This document shows positions 1-10,608 of a DNA stretch of 64,000 nucleotides, piece by piece. The DNA comes from Methylobacter sp. Lineage in GTDB: Bacteria; Pseudomonadota; Gammaproteobacteria; Methylococcales; Methylomonadaceae. The notes below the pieces were generated by a model. That model was not told the DNA's origin. It did no database searches and worked only from the letters and a program-made list of their open reading frames with translations. How positions within the stretch are numbered: the stretch's first letter is position 1; every line of letters starts with the position of its first letter. The stretch lies in the NCBI GenBank assembly GCA_028712225.1, contig JAQTQN010000001.1:1-64000 (forward strand), written 5' to 3'. The position numbers and the translations under genes were made by a program.

Positions 1-52
1 CCTTAATCAAAACATTGTTTTACAACCTGGTGATACAGTTACAGTTAGATAA
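1..52 (+). CDS. Polysaccharide export protein, C-terminal end only (copy A)
   Basis: The window opens in the last 16 complete codons of a gene whose C-terminus (LNQNIVLQPGDTVTVR) is identical to that of the complete gene at 26747-27316. By that homology it is the end of a Wza-like exopolysaccharide export protein. The rest lies upstream of base 1, which shows that the duplicated segment extends to the left of the window. Confidence 0.85.
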   Translation, partial: LNQNIVLQPGDTVTVR

Positions 53-83
53 CGTCTGTAGACAACAGTTTTACTAAAAAGCA

Positions 84-1382
84 ATGATCAAACCAAGCCG
101 CTTATTCTCTTTGTGCGCACTCACAATGGCAACTTGCAACAGCATGGCCACTGAGTATTATTTGGAGCCTCGGTTTTCCTCAAACCAACGCTACGATACC
201 AATATCAATATGCGCCAAACTCCACCGCAAGCCAACTGGATCACGACAGTATCGCCAGCGGCAAATTTTGGCTTACGCTATGAAAATGGCGAATTAAATT
301 CGAATTTCACTTGGAACCAGCTGTTCTACACCAATCAATCGGAACTTAATATTGACGAGCAGTTGTTTGGCCTAGATTACAAGCATAAAACTGAACGCTT
401 TGATTGGTCTTTTAAAAATGCGTATAGCAACCGCTCATCGCTCAACACTGAAGATACTGGTAGCGGCATACTTTTTAGCCAGGTTATGAGAAAGCAGCTC
501 ACCCTGGCCCCGTCAGTTTCTTATGCGTTAGATGAATTAAATTCATTAGCATTTGATTATTCTTATGAAAATACTAAATACGAAAAAAATCAGAATGCCC
601 TTTTTCTTTCCGATTATGACTATCACCAATTGTCAGGCACCTTTAATCATATGTATTCGGAACGCGATAAACTTAACGCTACACTTAGCACCTCCAGGTA
701 TAAAACGCCCGTTCAAGATCAAACTACTTACAACACCGTTGCCCAATTAGGCTGGCAACATAGCTTTAGCGAGCAATTAGTCACCTATATATCAGCCGGT
801 TTAAATTATTCGCAGGCAGAGTCTGCTGTCCCCTCATTTTACTTGGATAACAACGGACAAATTAATTTTCTAGACCCTACAACAGGCACTCTTACTCCAC
901 AACCTGTAGGGCCACCTGTGTACTCTATCCCGAATACGGGAAGACTCACCCTAACCCCTCAATACAAAACCTTAGAAAGCAACAATTTTGGCCAAGTATA
1001 TCGGGCATCCATACAAAAATCCTTTGAGAAAGGCTCCGTTTCACTTATAGGCTCACAAAATCAAACCCCCACATCACAGGGTCTTCAAACACGCACTGAA
1101 GTTTCTCTCAACAACGCCTATACCATTAATGAGCGCTGGACATCAGGACTTACGAGCAGCTACTCAACCAGTGAAATAACCGGCCAGCAAAATAGCCGAT
1201 ACAACAGAACTTACTATTCAATTAGCCCTAACATAAACTGGAAATGGACACCTGAAATTAATCTAGGGCTTTCATATACCTATCGACAACAAGAATTCCA
1301 AGGCAGCACACAACCAAGCCAAGGTAATATTGTCCAGTTGCAATTTAATTATCAACCCCAAATCAATCGCCAGGTGAAATAG
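84..1382 (+). CDS. Beta-barrel outer membrane protein of the exopolysaccharide locus (copy A allele)
   Basis: A predicted secreted protein of 432 residues. A hydrophobic N-terminus ends in an Ala-X-Ala-like cleavage site near residue 22 (SMA/TEYY). The rest is rich in alternating polar and aromatic strands and ends in a strand-like tail, as expected of an outer-membrane beta-barrel. Similar proteins accompany Wza/Wzz genes in PEP-CTERM-associated polysaccharide loci, so a role in export or anchoring is inferred from context. The stop is one base before the GTG of the Wzz-like gene. It differs from copy B at about ten residues, all within roughly the first 145 (for example R6 versus H6), and is identical afterwards. 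The exact family name is uncertain. Confidence 0.8.
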   Translation: MIKPSRLFSLCALTMATCNSMATEYYLEPRFSSNQRYDTNINMRQTPPQANWITTVSPAANFGLRYENGELNSNFTWNQLFYTNQSELNIDEQLFGLDYKHKTERFDWSFKNAYSNRSSLNTEDTGSGILFSQVMRKQLTLAPSVSYALDELNSLAFDYSYENTKYEKNQNALFLSDYDYHQLSGTFNHMYSERDKLNATLSTSRYKTPVQDQTTYNTVAQLGWQHSFSEQLVTYISAGLNYSQAESAVPSFYLDNNGQINFLDPTTGTLTPQPVGPPVYSIPNTGRLTLTPQYKTLESNNFGQVYRASIQKSFEKGSVSLIGSQNQTPTSQGLQTRTEVSLNNAYTINERWTSGLTSSYSTSEITGQQNSRYNRTYYSISPNINWKWTPEINLGLSYTYRQQEFQGSTQPSQGNIVQLQFNYQPQINRQVK

Positions 1383-1383
1383 C

Positions 1384-3129
1384 GTGGAAAACCAAACCCT
1401 CGACATTAAAGATTACGTAAACATTCTCAAACGGCGAATTAGATACTTATTAATTCCAGCTGCCGTCATTACATTATTAAGCATAATGCTGGCGGTTTTA
1501 TTGCCACCTGTTTATAAATCTTCCGCCACTATTTTGATTGAAGAGCAGGAAGTTCCTAAAGAACTGGTTAAATCCACAGTCACCACATTTGCCGACCAGC
1601 GAATTCAAATGATCAGCCAACGGATCATGACTCGCACCAATTTGATGGAGATTATCGGTAAATTTGATTTATATGCTGGAGACAGAAAAAGTAAAACCCA
1701 GGAAGTCATACTGGAAAAAATGCGTAAAAGCATCAAAGTTGAAACCATCAGCGCCGATGTAATTGACCCCCGAAATGGCCAACCTACGCAAGCGACGATT
1801 GCTTTTACACTTTCGTTTGAATACGAATCACCAGATATAGCTCAAAAAGTAGCTAATGAACTGACAACGCTATTCTTAAATGAAAATATCAAAAACCGTA
1901 CCCAGTCGGCAGAAAGTACAACACTGTTTCTGAGCGAAGAAGCACGCCGTCTAAAAGATAAAATCCAACAAATCCAAGCTGATCTAGCCGCCTTCAAAGC
2001 AAAGAATCTGGATCAACTGCCGCAAATTAGCCAGCTTAACCAACAAGAACTCACTTCATTATCCAACCAGCTGATTGGCCTGGATAGCCAGGAACGCTCC
2101 CTTCAAGAACGCCGCTTTTATCTGGAAGGACAATTAGCGCAAATCGATCCCAATTCGATGGCAACAGGGTCTGACGGCCTTCGCGTACTGGACATGAAAG
2201 ACCGCCTGAAATTACTGCAATCACAATATCCTTCAATACAGGCAAGTTATTCTGCGACCCATCCTGATGTCATCAAGATGAAGCGAGAAATTGAGTCCCT
2301 GGAAAAGGAAATTGGCACTAATACTGATTTGAATGACCTTAATGCCGAACTTACCCGTAGAAAAACGGACTTGGCAAGTTTAAAAAAACAGTATTCAGAT
2401 AAACATCCCGACGTTTTAAAACTGCAAAAACAAATCGACACACTGCAGCAAACCATGCTGGAAACCAAAAAAAATGACAGCATTAAAAGTGGCATTGAGG
2501 CTGATAATCCAGCCTATATCACTCTGAAATCGCAGTTGGAATCCACCAATGCTGAATTCAAATCACTCCAGTACACACGGGAACAGGTCAACAATAAAAT
2601 CGAATCATTACGTGAAAGCCTGCGTCAGGCGCCATTGGTTGAAAAAGAATACATGGATCTTATTCAAGACCTAGACAATAGCAATCTTCGCTATCGAGAA
2701 GTAAGCGCACGAGAAATGGAAGCGCAAATTTCTCAACAGTTAGAAATGGAAAACAAGGGCGAACGCTTTGCATTAATTGACCCCGCCCTTGAACCAGAAA
2801 AACCAGTCAGCCCTAATCGAGTAGCTATTCTTTTCCTCGGCTTTGTGTTTGCGATTGCCATCGGCGTTGGCTGTATTGCCTTAGTTGAGATGACAGATTC
2901 GGCTATTTACAGTGAAAAAACTCTTATTTCAATCTTAGGTCAAACACCTCTTGCCATCATTCCCTACCTTGAAAGCAAAGATGAATTTGAACTACGTCGA
3001 CGCCAACAAAAAATGTTCTTAATCATCCTTGCCTGCGCATTTGTGTTAGCCATTGTCGGCTTCCATTTCATTGTCATGCCGCTGGATATATTTTGGTACA
3101 AACTAATGCGTTTATTAGGCTTTAACTAA
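1384..3129 (+). CDS. Wzz/GumC-like polysaccharide chain-length determinant (copy A)
   Basis: This 581-residue inner-membrane protein has a Wzz-type N-terminal domain with a transmembrane segment at about residues 21-45, a long periplasmic coiled coil (about 170-430) and a second transmembrane segment near residue 480. A third hydrophobic helix lies near the C-terminus. The coiled coil contains two tandem HPDV-bearing repeats, a feature of GumC/EpsC-like proteins that set exopolysaccharide chain length. The start is GTG, one base after the preceding stop, so the two genes are probably translationally coupled. The cytoplasmic kinase domain found in some Wzc proteins is absent and is supplied separately by the next gene. 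Confidence 0.9.
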   Translation: MENQTLDIKDYVNILKRRIRYLLIPAAVITLLSIMLAVLLPPVYKSSATILIEEQEVPKELVKSTVTTFADQRIQMISQRIMTRTNLMEIIGKFDLYAGDRKSKTQEVILEKMRKSIKVETISADVIDPRNGQPTQATIAFTLSFEYESPDIAQKVANELTTLFLNENIKNRTQSAESTTLFLSEEARRLKDKIQQIQADLAAFKAKNLDQLPQISQLNQQELTSLSNQLIGLDSQERSLQERRFYLEGQLAQIDPNSMATGSDGLRVLDMKDRLKLLQSQYPSIQASYSATHPDVIKMKREIESLEKEIGTNTDLNDLNAELTRRKTDLASLKKQYSDKHPDVLKLQKQIDTLQQTMLETKKNDSIKSGIEADNPAYITLKSQLESTNAEFKSLQYTREQVNNKIESLRESLRQAPLVEKEYMDLIQDLDNSNLRYREVSAREMEAQISQQLEMENKGERFALIDPALEPEKPVSPNRVAILFLGFVFAIAIGVGCIALVEMTDSAIYSEKTLISILGQTPLAIIPYLESKDEFELRRRQQKMFLIILACAFVLAIVGFHFIVMPLDIFWYKLMRLLGFN

Positions 3130-3151
3130 ACTAATACTGGAGTTTTATACG

Positions 3152-3934
3152 ATGGACCAAAATCAAACCGCTATAGAAAAAGATCAAGTCAAGCATGGTC
3201 AAGCCGTGATAGGCCAGATTGCAGACGCTGAAAACTTCACTTATACAGATACTAAGATACAAAAACCGGATCTTGGACAACTCCGTACCAACCGGATCGT
3301 GTCAGCATTAACGCATAATAATTGGCTTGAGTCTTATAAAATGCTGCGCACGCGCACTTTGCACATCATGGACGAAAAAGGCTGGAATACACTCGCAGTC
3401 ACCAGTCCAACTCGAGATAGCGGCAACAGCTTAACGGCAGTAAATTTGGCCATCAGCATGGCCATGGAACTGGACAGGACAGTATTGCTGGTTGATGGCA
3501 ACTTTCAAAATCCTTCCGTACATACATTACTGGGATTAAAAGCTGCAGCGGGACTTGGGGATTACTTACTTAACAGTACGCCGTTAAGTGAGCTAATGAT
3601 CAATCCCGGCATTCCCAGGCTGGTTGTACTTCCGGCAGGAAAACCCCTTATCAACTCGACTGAAATGTTACGCTCCCCTAGAATGATTAATTTTGTCAAT
3701 GAGGTGAAAACTCGCTACCCATCTCGAATCATTATCTTCGATATGCCGCCGTTACTTACCCAAGTAGATACTTTAAGCTTTTCACCTTATGTTGACTGTG
3801 TTTTGCTAGTAGCGGAAGAAGGCAACACCAAAACGGAAGATTTAAAAAATGCAGCCTCTTTATTACAAGATGTTAATCTAGTTGGCACCGTGTACAACAA
3901 ATCTTCTGACAAAAAAATAAAATATACTGGATAA
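3152..3934 (+). CDS. CpsD/CapB-like ParA-fold protein with an altered P-loop (copy A)
   Basis: This 260-residue protein has the order of a bacterial tyrosine kinase or MinD/ParA-like ATPase. It has an ESYKMLRT motif at about residue 60, a P-loop region at about 84-96, a Walker A' region (LLVDGNF, near D115) and a Walker B region (IIIFDMPP). The usual GKT/S of the P-loop reads GNS (residues 91-93), so the ATP-contacting lysine is missing. The C-terminal tyrosine cluster typical of autokinases is also poor (only YNK and KYTG). By position it partners the Wzz-like protein 22 bases upstream. It may be a catalytically impaired regulator; that is inference. Confidence 0.82.
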   Translation: MDQNQTAIEKDQVKHGQAVIGQIADAENFTYTDTKIQKPDLGQLRTNRIVSALTHNNWLESYKMLRTRTLHIMDEKGWNTLAVTSPTRDSGNSLTAVNLAISMAMELDRTVLLVDGNFQNPSVHTLLGLKAAAGLGDYLLNSTPLSELMINPGIPRLVVLPAGKPLINSTEMLRSPRMINFVNEVKTRYPSRIIIFDMPPLLTQVDTLSFSPYVDCVLLVAEEGNTKTEDLKNAASLLQDVNLVGTVYNKSSDKKIKYTG

Positions 3935-3971
3935 AAACACCTGAAGTCTATTGAACACTTGAATTAATCAG

Positions 3972-4001
3972 CAATCATCGACTAACAATCGCCGATGATT
4001 G
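3972..4001 (+). terminator. Hairpin between exopolysaccharide operon and hfq (copy A)
   Basis: A perfect 9-bp inverted repeat (CAATCATCG / CGATGATTG) with a 12-base loop lies between the kinase-like gene and hfq. The T-rich tail is weak (TGTTGCTTT), so it may be an inefficient terminator or an RNA-processing hairpin. Confidence 0.5.
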
Positions 4002-4062
4002 TGTTGCTTTCTAAAAGCAGTTATCTTAATAAACTGTTATAAAAATAATAAGGAGAAATCGG

Positions 4063-4305
4063 ATGTCAAAAGGCCAAAATTTACAGGACAACTTTCTAAA
4101 TGCACTTAGAAAAGAACATACCCCTGTGTCAATTTTTCTCGTTAACGGTATAAAGTTGCAAGGTAAAGTAGATTCGTTTGATCAATATGTCATTATGTTA
4201 AAAAACACTGTTAGTCAGATGGTCTACAAACATGCCATTTCAACTATCGTCCCCGGCAAGGCTGTTAGAATGACTCAAGATGTTGAGCCAACTAGTGACG
4301 AGTAA
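4063..4305 (+). CDS. hfq: RNA chaperone Hfq (copy A)
   Basis: The 80-residue protein carries the Sm1 motif around [16 protein letters not shown] and the Sm2 motif around YKHAIST, with the N-terminal [16 protein letters not shown] that lines the RNA-binding ring. It forms a hexamer that pairs small RNAs with mRNAs. AAGGAG lies just upstream of the ATG. The C-terminal tail is short (about ten residues after the Sm core), unlike the long tail of E. coli Hfq. hflX, hflK and hflC follow, which is the usual order. Confidence 0.97.
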   Translation: MSKGQNLQDNFLNALRKEHTPVSIFLVNGIKLQGKVDSFDQYVIMLKNTVSQMVYKHAISTIVPGKAVRMTQDVEPTSDE

Positions 4306-4360
4306 TTTAAGAAGATCACTACCATCGCACGTATTTATTTTAATTTAATGGTGAACCTAG

Positions 4361-5626
4361 TTGTTTGACCGTCCAGATTCAGGTGAACGTGCCATACTCG
4401 TTCACCTGACATTTTATTGCGGGCAAGAAGACCTTCTCGAATTACAAGAATTAGCCAAATCAGCCGGCACTATTCCTGTACACGTCCTTACCGGAAGTCG
4501 TAAAAGTCCAGATCCCAAATTTTTTGTCGGCACAGGCAAACTTGAAGAGCTTAAATTAGCTATTGAAGCTTATTCAGCAGACATTGTCTTATTCAATCAC
4601 CCTCTATCCCCTAGCCAGGAAAGAAACCTTGAAAATGCTTTGGGGATTCGTGTAGTGGATAGAAACGGTTTAATTCTTGATATTTTTGCCCAACGAGCGC
4701 AAACATTTGAGGGAAAGCTTCAGGTTGAACTGGCTCAGTTAAAGCACCTTTCAACACGCCTGGTTCGAGGCTGGACGCATTTGGAGAGACAAAAAGGTGG
4801 AATTGGCCTACGTGGCCCTGGTGAAACCCAACTTGAAACAGATAGGCGACTACTCGGGCTACGTATTAAACAAATTCAGCAACGCCTAGATAAAGTCGAT
4901 AAGCAACGGCATCAAGGCCGTAGCAAAAGAAAGAAAGCCGAAATTCCATCGGTTTCCTTGGTCGGCTATACCAATGCAGGCAAATCTACATTATTTAACG
5001 CTTTAACTGGCGCTGATATTTATGTCGCAGATCAATTATTTGCGACATTAGACCCGACGCTTAGGCACTGCCAATTACCTAATAATAGCGAAGTCATTCT
5101 TGCCGACACCGTCGGTTTCATACGCCATCTACCTCATGAATTAGTAGCCGCATTCAAATCCACCTTGCAGGAAGCCAGTGAAGCAGATTTACTACTACAC
5201 GTTATCGATGCAAATGCAGAGGATCGCGATGAAACGATTAATCAAGTCAATAAAGTCCTCACAGACATTAACGCCCACGAAATCAGACAACTGGAAGTAT
5301 TTAATAAAATTGATTTACTGCCAAATATGTCGCCTAGAGTAGATCGCGACGCCTCTGGTTACCCAATCCGCATCTGGCTTTCTGCTGTAACAGGTGAAGG
5401 CATCGGGTTACTGCTAGAAGTTCTGACAGAAATATTTTCATCCAGTAAAGTAAAAAAACGCTGTTTTTTACGTCCTGATCAAGGCGACATTAGGGCTAAA
5501 TTATTCACTTGCGCAAAAATAATTGACGAGCATATTGATGATCTGGGTGCCAGTGAGTTGGTTATTGAAGTAGATACGAAACACCTAGGTTTATTGAAAT
5601 CGGTACATACCGAAGAAGTCTTTTAG
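4361..5626 (+). CDS. hflX: Ribosome-associated GTPase HflX (copy A)
   Basis: The 421-residue protein has the HflX N-terminal domain, the glycine-rich GGIGLRGPGETQLETDRR segment and a GTPase domain with G1 (GYTNAGKST), G3 (DTVGF) and G4 (NKID). HflX splits or rescues stalled 70S ribosomes. The start is TTG at 4361, giving MFDRPDSGERAILVHL, which matches the conserved family N-terminus. The only nearby upstream ATG (4348) is out of frame and stops at once. It sits 55 bases after hfq, probably in the same transcript. Confidence 0.96.
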   Translation: MFDRPDSGERAILVHLTFYCGQEDLLELQELAKSAGTIPVHVLTGSRKSPDPKFFVGTGKLEELKLAIEAYSADIVLFNHPLSPSQERNLENALGIRVVDRNGLILDIFAQRAQTFEGKLQVELAQLKHLSTRLVRGWTHLERQKGGIGLRGPGETQLETDRRLLGLRIKQIQQRLDKVDKQRHQGRSKRKKAEIPSVSLVGYTNAGKSTLFNALTGADIYVADQLFATLDPTLRHCQLPNNSEVILADTVGFIRHLPHELVAAFKSTLQEASEADLLLHVIDANAEDRDETINQVNKVLTDINAHEIRQLEVFNKIDLLPNMSPRVDRDASGYPIRIWLSAVTGEGIGLLLEVLTEIFSSSKVKKRCFLRPDQGDIRAKLFTCAKIIDEHIDDLGASELVIEVDTKHLGLLKSVHTEEVF

Positions 5627-5792
5627 CCTTGGTTTGTATTAGCTTGGTTTTTTTAGGATAATCCCTGACCAATACGAATATCGGATTATTTTGAATAATC
5701 ATAAGCTTGGCTGCGACTAATGAGAAACCACCGAGTAAATACAATCAAATTAAGATTAATAATTATAATGTTAAGTAACGTGGAGCAAAGGT

Positions 5793-7016
5793 ATGTCCTG
5801 GAATGAGCCTGATGGCGACAAAAAAGACCCTTGGAGTGGTGGTGACCAGAAAGGGCCACCTGATTTGGATGACGCCATTCGTTCATTACAAGAAAAATTG
5901 GGCAGTTTTTTTGGCGGAAGCAACAATCGTAATGAAGATTCTTCCGGCAATCCCATATCCCCAAGAACACTTGGTTTTATAGGTGTCGGCGCTGTTTTAC
6001 TATGGGGGGCAAGTGGCTTTTATATCGTTGACGAAGGTAATCACGGGGTTGAAACCAGATTTGGCAAGTATATTAATACAACCCAATCCGGATTAAATTG
6101 GCATTTACCTGCCCCTATTGAAAGCGTTGATATAGTTAACGTTAAACAACAGCGTTTTATTGAAGTCGGCTATCGTTCTGGCGGCACTGCACAATCCGCA
6201 GGTTCAGTACCTAAAGAAGCACTGATGTTGACCAAAGATGAAAATATTGTCGATGTTCGCCTAGCCGTGCAATATCAGGTTAAAGATGCTAAGCAATTCA
6301 TTTTCAATGTAGCAAATCCTACTGGGACATTAAAGCAAGTTACCGAAAGCACACAACGAGGTGTAATAGGAAGCAGTACGATGGATTTTGTGTTGACTGA
6401 AGGTCGTAGCGAGGTAGTAACCCAGATCAAAAAGGAAATTCAGGATATTATGGATAGCTACAAAACCGGCATTCAGATTACCAGTGTTAACCTTCAAGAC
6501 GCGCAGCCTCCCGAACAAGTTCAAAATGCATTTGAAGATGCAATAAAAGCAAGGGAAGACGAACAACGCTTAATCAATGAAGCAGAAGCCTACTCGAATG
6601 ACGTTGTACCTAAAGCCCGTGGTGCCGCGGCAAGAAAAATCCAAGAAGCCGAAGGTTACAAAGAACAAATAATTGCTCAAGCAGAAGGGGAAAGCAACCG
6701 TTTCTCCAAACTGTTAGCAGAATACGAAAAAGCCCCGGATGTCACCAGAAAACGGCTTTATCTTGAAACCATGGAGTCCGTGCTATCTCAAACCAGCACA
6801 GTACTAGTGGATGTTAAAGGCAGCAATAATATGCTTTACCTGCCCCTAGATAAAATGATGCAACAAAAGCAGTCAGTGCCGCCCGTAACTACTCCGCAAA
6901 ATAACGCAGAACAAGTTGCCCAACCACTGAGTGATATACAGACACAAGTACCGCCGCAACCACAAACTGTTTTGCGCAATTCACAACGTGGCCGTGACGC
7001 AAGGGGACGCCAATGA
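5793..7016 (+). CDS. hflK: FtsH protease modulator HflK (copy A)
   Basis: A membrane-anchored SPFH/prohibitin-domain protein of 407 residues. A Gly/Asp-rich N-terminus precedes one transmembrane helix (about residues 60-80) and the band-7 domain, followed by a coiled segment and a Gln/Pro-rich tail. With HflC it forms the HflKC cage around FtsH in the inner membrane. The stop overlaps the start of hflC by four bases (ATGA), implying translational coupling and equal dosage. Confidence 0.96.
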   Translation: MSWNEPDGDKKDPWSGGDQKGPPDLDDAIRSLQEKLGSFFGGSNNRNEDSSGNPISPRTLGFIGVGAVLLWGASGFYIVDEGNHGVETRFGKYINTTQSGLNWHLPAPIESVDIVNVKQQRFIEVGYRSGGTAQSAGSVPKEALMLTKDENIVDVRLAVQYQVKDAKQFIFNVANPTGTLKQVTESTQRGVIGSSTMDFVLTEGRSEVVTQIKKEIQDIMDSYKTGIQITSVNLQDAQPPEQVQNAFEDAIKAREDEQRLINEAEAYSNDVVPKARGAAARKIQEAEGYKEQIIAQAEGESNRFSKLLAEYEKAPDVTRKRLYLETMESVLSQTSTVLVDVKGSNNMLYLPLDKMMQQKQSVPPVTTPQNNAEQVAQPLSDIQTQVPPQPQTVLRNSQRGRDARGRQ

Positions 7017-7876
7017 CACAAAATAAACTACTGGTGAGCGTTGCTGCACTGTTACTGGTTGGCTCAATGTCCTTTTTTACTGTTAATGAAACAGAAAAAG
7101 CCATCAAATTCGCTTTAGGTGCCATTGTTAAATCAGACTACACACCTGGTATATATTTCAAAGTTCCGTTTTATAATAACGTCAAAAAATTTGATGCCAG
7201 AATTCAAACCATGGATTCAAAGCCCGAACGTTTTTTGACCGCAGAAAAAAAGAACGTAATTGTTGATTCATTCGTAAAGTGGCGTATTGGTGATGTAAAA
7301 ACTTTTTACACGGTGGTCGCTGGTGATATAGATCAAGCTAACTTGCGTCTGGATCAAATTATTAAAGATGCATTTCGGGGTGAATTTAGCAAACGCAACA
7401 TCAAACAGCTTGTTTCAACCGATCGGCAAATAATACGTGAAATCCTGATCAAAAACTCCAAGACACTAGCAGCAGATTTAGGCATGGAAATTATTGATGT
7501 TCAGGTAATGCGCATTGATTTACCGGAAGAAGTCAGCAGTTCTGTCTTTCGAAGAATGGAAGCAGAACGTGAGAGAGTTGCTCGCGAGTTTCGCTCTCAA
7601 GGTGCAGAGGCCGCTGAAAGAATACGAGCCGATGCAGACCGGCAGCGAGTTGTAACACTTGCTAATTCGTTTCGCGATGCCGAAAAACTTCGCGGCGAAG
7701 GAGATGCAAAGTCGGCTGAAATTTACGCAAAAGCCTACGGAGCCAATAGCGAGTTTTTTACCTTCTACCGTAGTTTGAATGCTTACAAGAAAACGTTTAC
7801 CGGATCAGATATGATGGTATTAGATCCTGAGTCTGATTTCTTTAAATACTTCAAAAACCAACAGATAGTTAAGTAA
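7013..7876 (+). CDS. hflC: FtsH protease modulator HflC (copy A)
   Basis: A 287-residue SPFH-domain protein with an N-terminal membrane anchor (about residues 5-22) and the family sequences around EKAIKFALG and RMEAERERVAREFRSQG. It partners HflK, whose gene it overlaps by four bases. A strong hairpin-T terminator follows 22 bases after the stop, so this is probably the end of the hfq-hflXKC transcript. Confidence 0.96.
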   Translation: MTQNKLLVSVAALLLVGSMSFFTVNETEKAIKFALGAIVKSDYTPGIYFKVPFYNNVKKFDARIQTMDSKPERFLTAEKKNVIVDSFVKWRIGDVKTFYTVVAGDIDQANLRLDQIIKDAFRGEFSKRNIKQLVSTDRQIIREILIKNSKTLAADLGMEIIDVQVMRIDLPEEVSSSVFRRMEAERERVAREFRSQGAEAAERIRADADRQRVVTLANSFRDAEKLRGEGDAKSAEIYAKAYGANSEFFTFYRSLNAYKKTFTGSDMMVLDPESDFFKYFKNQQIVK

Positions 7877-7898
7877 CATTTACTAACGTGTTAAACCC

Positions 7899-7928
7899 CA
7901 AAACGCTCCGCTCACGCGGGGCGTTTTG
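7899..7928 (+). terminator. Rho-independent terminator after hflC (copy A)
   Basis: CAAAACGC(T)CCGC pairs with GCGG(G)GCGTTTTG around a TCAC loop, followed by TTTG. This 13-bp GC-rich stem separates hflC from hisZ. Confidence 0.85.
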
Positions 7929-7948
7929 TTTGAGTGGACATATAAAAT

Positions 7949-9163
7949 ATGCAACAAAAAGACTCCTGGCTTTTGCCTGATGGTATTGAAGAACTGCTGC
8001 CGGAAGATGCCAAACACCTGGAAAGCTTACGTCGTAAAATATTAGATACCTTCGTTTGCTGGGGCTACGAACTGGTTATTCCGCCATTTATCGATTATCT
8101 GGATTCATTATTAACGGGCTCCGGTCATGATCTTGAACTGCAAACTTTTAAGCTGACCGACCAAATTAGTGGAGAAATGTTAGGAATAAGAGCAGACATG
8201 ACCCCTCAAGTAGCTCGAATAGATGCACACAACCTAAAGCATGCTTGGCCAACACGACTGTGTTATGTCGGAACAATTTTGCATACCCGTGGCGACCCAC
8301 TGGAAAAGACAAGAAGCCCAATGCAAATAGGCGCTGAACTTTATGGACACTCCGGCAAAGAAAGCGACCTCGAAGTCATCCGTTTACTCTTAGAAATGCT
8401 AGCAATGACGGGGTTACAAAATGTACATCTCGACTTGGGGCACGTGGGTATATACCGTGCTCTATCAAGACAGGCAGAACTATCCGATACCCAAGAAGCC
8501 TCATTGTTTGATGTGTTGCAACGTAAAGCCAGACCTGAGTTGCAAGAACTCCTAGACGGCTTCAACCTTGAGAGCAATATTAAAAATATGCTCTTAAAAT
8601 TACCCGAGCTCAACGGTGATAAAGAGATCTTGGATAAGGCTCTCGACTTATTCGCAACAGCGAATCAACATGTCAAACAAGCATTAGCGGAACTGAAGGC
8701 TATTGCAGATAGCTTAACCACGGTGTTTCCACACTTAGCCGTTAGTTTCGATTTGTCAGAACTCAGGGGTTATCATTATCATACTGGAGTAGTTTTCGCG
8801 GCATTTGTGCCGTCCATTGGTCGTGAAATTGCTCGAGGCGGACGCTATGATAATATTGGCGCAGTATTTGGTCGATCACGTCCTGCAACCGGTTTTAGCG
8901 CCGACTTAAAATTGTTGGCGACATTAAGCAAAACAACGTTAAGTGTAAAACAAGCAACCTTAATTTTTGCCCCTGCACTAAACGACCCTCAATTGACTGA
9001 AGCTATCAGAGCGTTACGTGCCCGCGGCCAAGCCGTTGTTCAACAGTTACCAGGTCAAATCGGCGGCGCCCAAGAGTTGGGATGCTCCGCCATTTTAGAG
9101 CAAGATAATCAACACTGGGTCGTTAAGCCCCTAATCACAGTAACTGCTCCATGTGCTGCATAA
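7949..9163 (+). CDS. hisZ: ATP phosphoribosyltransferase regulatory subunit HisZ (copy A)
   Basis: The 404-residue protein resembles histidyl-tRNA synthetase (motif-2-like GIRADMTPQVARIDA, and ARGGRYDNIG) but lacks the anticodon-binding domain, the pattern of HisZ. HisZ is the non-catalytic partner of short-form HisG and makes the first step of histidine synthesis feedback-sensitive. It lies directly upstream of purA, a common pairing in beta- and gammaproteobacteria. The short HisG it needs is not in the window. Confidence 0.93.
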   Translation: MQQKDSWLLPDGIEELLPEDAKHLESLRRKILDTFVCWGYELVIPPFIDYLDSLLTGSGHDLELQTFKLTDQISGEMLGIRADMTPQVARIDAHNLKHAWPTRLCYVGTILHTRGDPLEKTRSPMQIGAELYGHSGKESDLEVIRLLLEMLAMTGLQNVHLDLGHVGIYRALSRQAELSDTQEASLFDVLQRKARPELQELLDGFNLESNIKNMLLKLPELNGDKEILDKALDLFATANQHVKQALAELKAIADSLTTVFPHLAVSFDLSELRGYHYHTGVVFAAFVPSIGREIARGGRYDNIGAVFGRSRPATGFSADLKLLATLSKTTLSVKQATLIFAPALNDPQLTEAIRALRARGQAVVQQLPGQIGGAQELGCSAILEQDNQHWVVKPLITVTAPCAA

Positions 9164-9240
9164 GCACAGTGCTTAGTGTGTTGTATCCTGCATCCACACA
9201 GCCGTCGGCAATTGCTCCGTGCGTTGCCCTACATTCGTAA

Positions 9241-10554
<1,314 letters not shown>

Positions 10555-10608
10555 AAGCGGCATCGGACACACCCCAACAGACCATTATTACCCTAAGGCA
10601 GAATTGAC

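Noticed and set aside
2051-2495. Antisense ORFs inside the Wzz-like gene, and similar shadows elsewhere
   Set aside because: They lie opposite well-recognised coding regions and have no family features or start signals.
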